Below, piece after piece: positions 12,575-14,167 of a stretch of DNA of 14,167 nt. Location: assembly GCA_004356305.1 (NCBI GenBank), contig SMXJ01000132.1, positions 1 through 14,167 on the forward strand, written 5' to 3'. Position 1 is the stretch's first letter; each line of letters starts with the position of its first letter. This DNA comes from Bacteroidota bacterium (lineage in GTDB: Bacteria; Bacteroidota; Bacteroidia; Flavobacteriales; Flavobacteriaceae). The notes under the pieces were generated by a model. The model ran no database searches, was not told the origin of the DNA, and worked only from the letters and a program-made list of their open reading frames with translations. Position numbers and translations under genes: made by a program.

Positions 12575-13551
12575 TAATCGAGGGATTCGTTCTCTATTTG
12601 CGATTTTTTGAGGAGGTCTGCAAATTCTTCCGGAGTCAAGTTTCCGTAGTAAAAATTAATAGGATTTATGCGTCCGTGATCTTTAAAGATCTCGTAGTGC
12701 AGGTGGGGAGCCTCACTTCTACCTGTACTTCCAACAAAACCGATTAGATCACCACGTTTGACTTTTTTACCTCTGCGTACGTTGTATTTATACAAATGCG
12801 CATACAGACTTTCGTATCCAAAACCGTGATCGATCCGGATGTGCCTTCCATAGCCGGATACCGAGTTATCGGCTCTTTTAACCACTCCATTACCAGAAGC
12901 ATAAACAGGTGTCCCTCTAGGTGCGGTGAAATCCATTCCCCAATGAAATTTACGAGCCTTGGTAAACGGGTCGGTACGATATCCAAATCCGGAGGCCATT
13001 CGGATGAGATCATCATTATTGACCGGCTGGATGGCCGGGATAGCTTCCAGTAATTTTTCTTTTTCCTCGGCCAGGGTGGTTATTTCATCCAACGATCGGG
13101 ACTGCACCACAATTTGCTTGGTGAGCACATCCAGGCGTTTATTGGAGTTGATGATCAACTTTGAATTATCGAAGCCTTCCAGATCTCTATAGCGATTGAT
13201 GCCGCCAAAACCGGCTTTTCGCTGTTCGTCAGGGATAGGGTTGGCTTCAAAATAAACCCGATATAAATTGTTGTCACGGTTGGCCAATTCTTCCAAAACA
13301 ATTTCGGCCTGCTGCATTTTACGATTTATCAGGTCATATTGAAATTCCATATTGGCCAACTCACGATTTAACGCTTTCTCCTTTGGTGTTTCGATATATG
13401 GGATATTCAAGTAAATAACAAGAAGCAAAAAACCGCTTAGCAGCATTCCCAGGAGGGTGAGGAAAAAGATACCGATTTTACGCCCTTTTCTAGATTCGAT
13501 CTTTCGATAAGAAAGGGTATCGCTATCGTAGTAATATTTTACCTTAGACAT
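12574..13551 (-). CDS. Membrane-anchored M23 (LytM-type) peptidase
   Basis: The 325-residue envelope protein would cut or regulate cutting of peptidoglycan cross-links. A basic cytoplasmic stretch (1-26) precedes one membrane anchor (about 27-49). Then come a periplasmic coiled coil (60-95), a linker and the M23 domain (185-300). The zinc site looks complete: His203 and Asp207 in HWGMD, His252 in YAHL, and His285 in HLH, so an active endopeptidase is likely rather than an inactive NlpD/EnvC-like activator. The length and layout match the M23 proteins found next to alaS in Bacteroidota. It is the first gene of a leftward pair with the MerR gene, divergent from alaS by 118 bp. No -7 consensus element is evident directly upstream. 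Confidence 0.93.
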   Translation of the reverse strand: MSKVKYYYDSDTLSYRKIESRKGRKIGIFFLTLLGMLLSGFLLLVIYLNIPYIETPKEKALNRELANMEFQYDLINRKMQQAEIVLEELANRDNNLYRVYFEANPIPDEQRKAGFGGINRYRDLEGFDNSKLIINSNKRLDVLTKQIVVQSRSLDEITTLAEEKEKLLEAIPAIQPVNNDDLIRMASGFGYRTDPFTKARKFHWGMDFTAPRGTPVYASGNGVVKRADNSVSGYGRHIRIDHGFGYESLYAHLYKYNVRRGKKVKRGDLIGFVGSTGRSEAPHLHYEIFKDHGRINPINFYYGNLTPEEFADLLKKSQIENESLD

Positions 13552-13566
13552 AATGTTAAAAAGTCC

Positions 13567-13574
13567 TATTTTTG
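13567..13574 (+). promoter_or_regulatory. Likely -7 promoter element of alaS
   Basis: TATTTTTG fits TAnnTTTG. TTA at 13544..13546 lies 20 bp upstream, a good -33 distance but one base off TTG. The transcript would start near 13580 and have a leader of about 90 bases before the alaS ATG at 13670. Confidence 0.45.
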
Positions 13575-13580
13575 CGGTTG

Positions 13581-13616
13581 ATGGACAGTGCTGACCATTT
13601 CACAAACGCAATGTAA
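13581..13616 (+). other. Possible 11-codon leader ORF ahead of alaS
   Basis: An ATG six bases after the -7 element opens an 11-codon ORF (MDSADHFTNAM) ending at TAA 13614..13616. Its start would be almost exactly the predicted transcript start, so it would be read leaderless. It has two Ala codons. An attenuation-type role for alaS would be attractive, but the ORF is so short that chance is the leading explanation. Confidence 0.15.
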
Positions 13617-13669
13617 TGATAGAAATTGTTTGGCCACACAATATACGTAAATTCAATTAATCGATTTTT

Positions 13670-14167
13670 ATGACATCCGGCGAAATACGCAGTAAATTCT
13701 TAGAATTCTTTAAGTCAAAATCGCATACCATAGTGCCGTCAGCACCGATGGTGATCAAGGATGACCCTACCTTGATGTTTACCAATGCCGGGATGAACCA
13801 ATTTAAAGAATACTTTTTGGGTAATAAAGAACCCAGGCATACCCGGATTTCCGACACTCAAAAATGCATACGGGTAAGTGGTAAGCAAAACGATCTGGAA
13901 GATGTGGGGATCGACACCTATCACCATACCATGTTTGAGATGTTAGGAAACTGGAGTTTTGGCGATTATTTTAAGAAAGAAGCGATTGCTATGGCATGGG
14001 AATTGTTGACTAAGGTCTTCAAAATTGACAAAGACATGTTGTATGTCACTATTTTTGAAGGCGATAAAGCAGAAGGACTGGAACGGGATACTGAAGCCTA
14101 TGATCATTGGAAAACCTGGATTTCCGAAGATCGGATCCTCAACGGAAATAAACAGGATAACTTTTGG
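13670..14167 (+). CDS. alaS: Alanine-tRNA ligase, 5' part (cut by window end)
   Basis: The first 166 codons of alanyl-tRNA synthetase, which charges tRNA-Ala in the cytoplasm, are present; the frame is open to the window edge. The start MTSGEIRSKFLEFFKSKSHT is typical. Class II catalytic-core blocks follow: DPTLMFTNAGMNQFK (about residues 32-46), a motif I region, and the RISDTQKCIRVSGKQNDLEDVG (61-82) and HHTMFEMLGNWSFGDYFKKEA (86-106) segments that are nearly invariant in AlaRS. The editing and C-Ala domains lie outside the window. It is divergent from the M23 peptidase gene, an arrangement I recognise from Bacteroidota. Confidence 0.97.
   Translation, partial: MTSGEIRSKFLEFFKSKSHTIVPSAPMVIKDDPTLMFTNAGMNQFKEYFLGNKEPRHTRISDTQKCIRVSGKQNDLEDVGIDTYHHTMFEMLGNWSFGDYFKKEAIAMAWELLTKVFKIDKDMLYVTIFEGDKAEGLERDTEAYDHWKTWISEDRILNGNKQDNFW

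Overview
The window reads as chromosomal DNA of a Bacteroidota bacterium, most likely a member of the Flavobacteriaceae. Genes lack Shine-Dalgarno sequences. Several are preceded by the Bacteroidota -7 promoter element TAnnTTTG. Intergenic DNA carries the GA-rich and palindromic dispersed repeats I associate with flavobacteria. The order M23 peptidase - MerR regulator beside a divergent alaS, and era next to der, are arrangements I know from this group (from memory, not checked here). No rRNA, tRNA, insertion sequence, phage gene or CRISPR array was seen.

Left part (about 250-7516): a divergent accessory-looking locus. Leftward from about 5.36 kb run a Rieske/glutamate-synthase-like flavoenzyme, a Rieske/thiamine-pyrophosphate enzyme, a CPA1 Na+/H+ antiporter and a very small basic protein. 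Rightward from 5.62 kb run an AhpD/carboxymuconolactone-decarboxylase-like protein and a second, paralogous CPA1 antiporter. Two different metabolic enzymes each carry an N-terminal Rieske [2Fe-2S] domain, and two antiporters bracket them. This suggests one redox/ion-homeostasis module. The chemistry is unknown and this is the best candidate here for an undescribed system.

Middle part (7513-11187): housekeeping RNA and ribosome biology. A DEAD-box RNA helicase points left, and era and der (two ribosome-assembly GTPases) point right, each with its own recognisable -7 element.

Right part (11188-14167): a four-helix membrane protein overlaps a small Xre-type regulator, with an operator-like repeat cluster upstream. 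Next comes about 250 bp of repeat-rich noncoding DNA. A leftward, translationally coupled pair follows (M23 cell-wall peptidase then MerR-type regulator), and finally the rightward 5' part of alaS, cut by the window edge.
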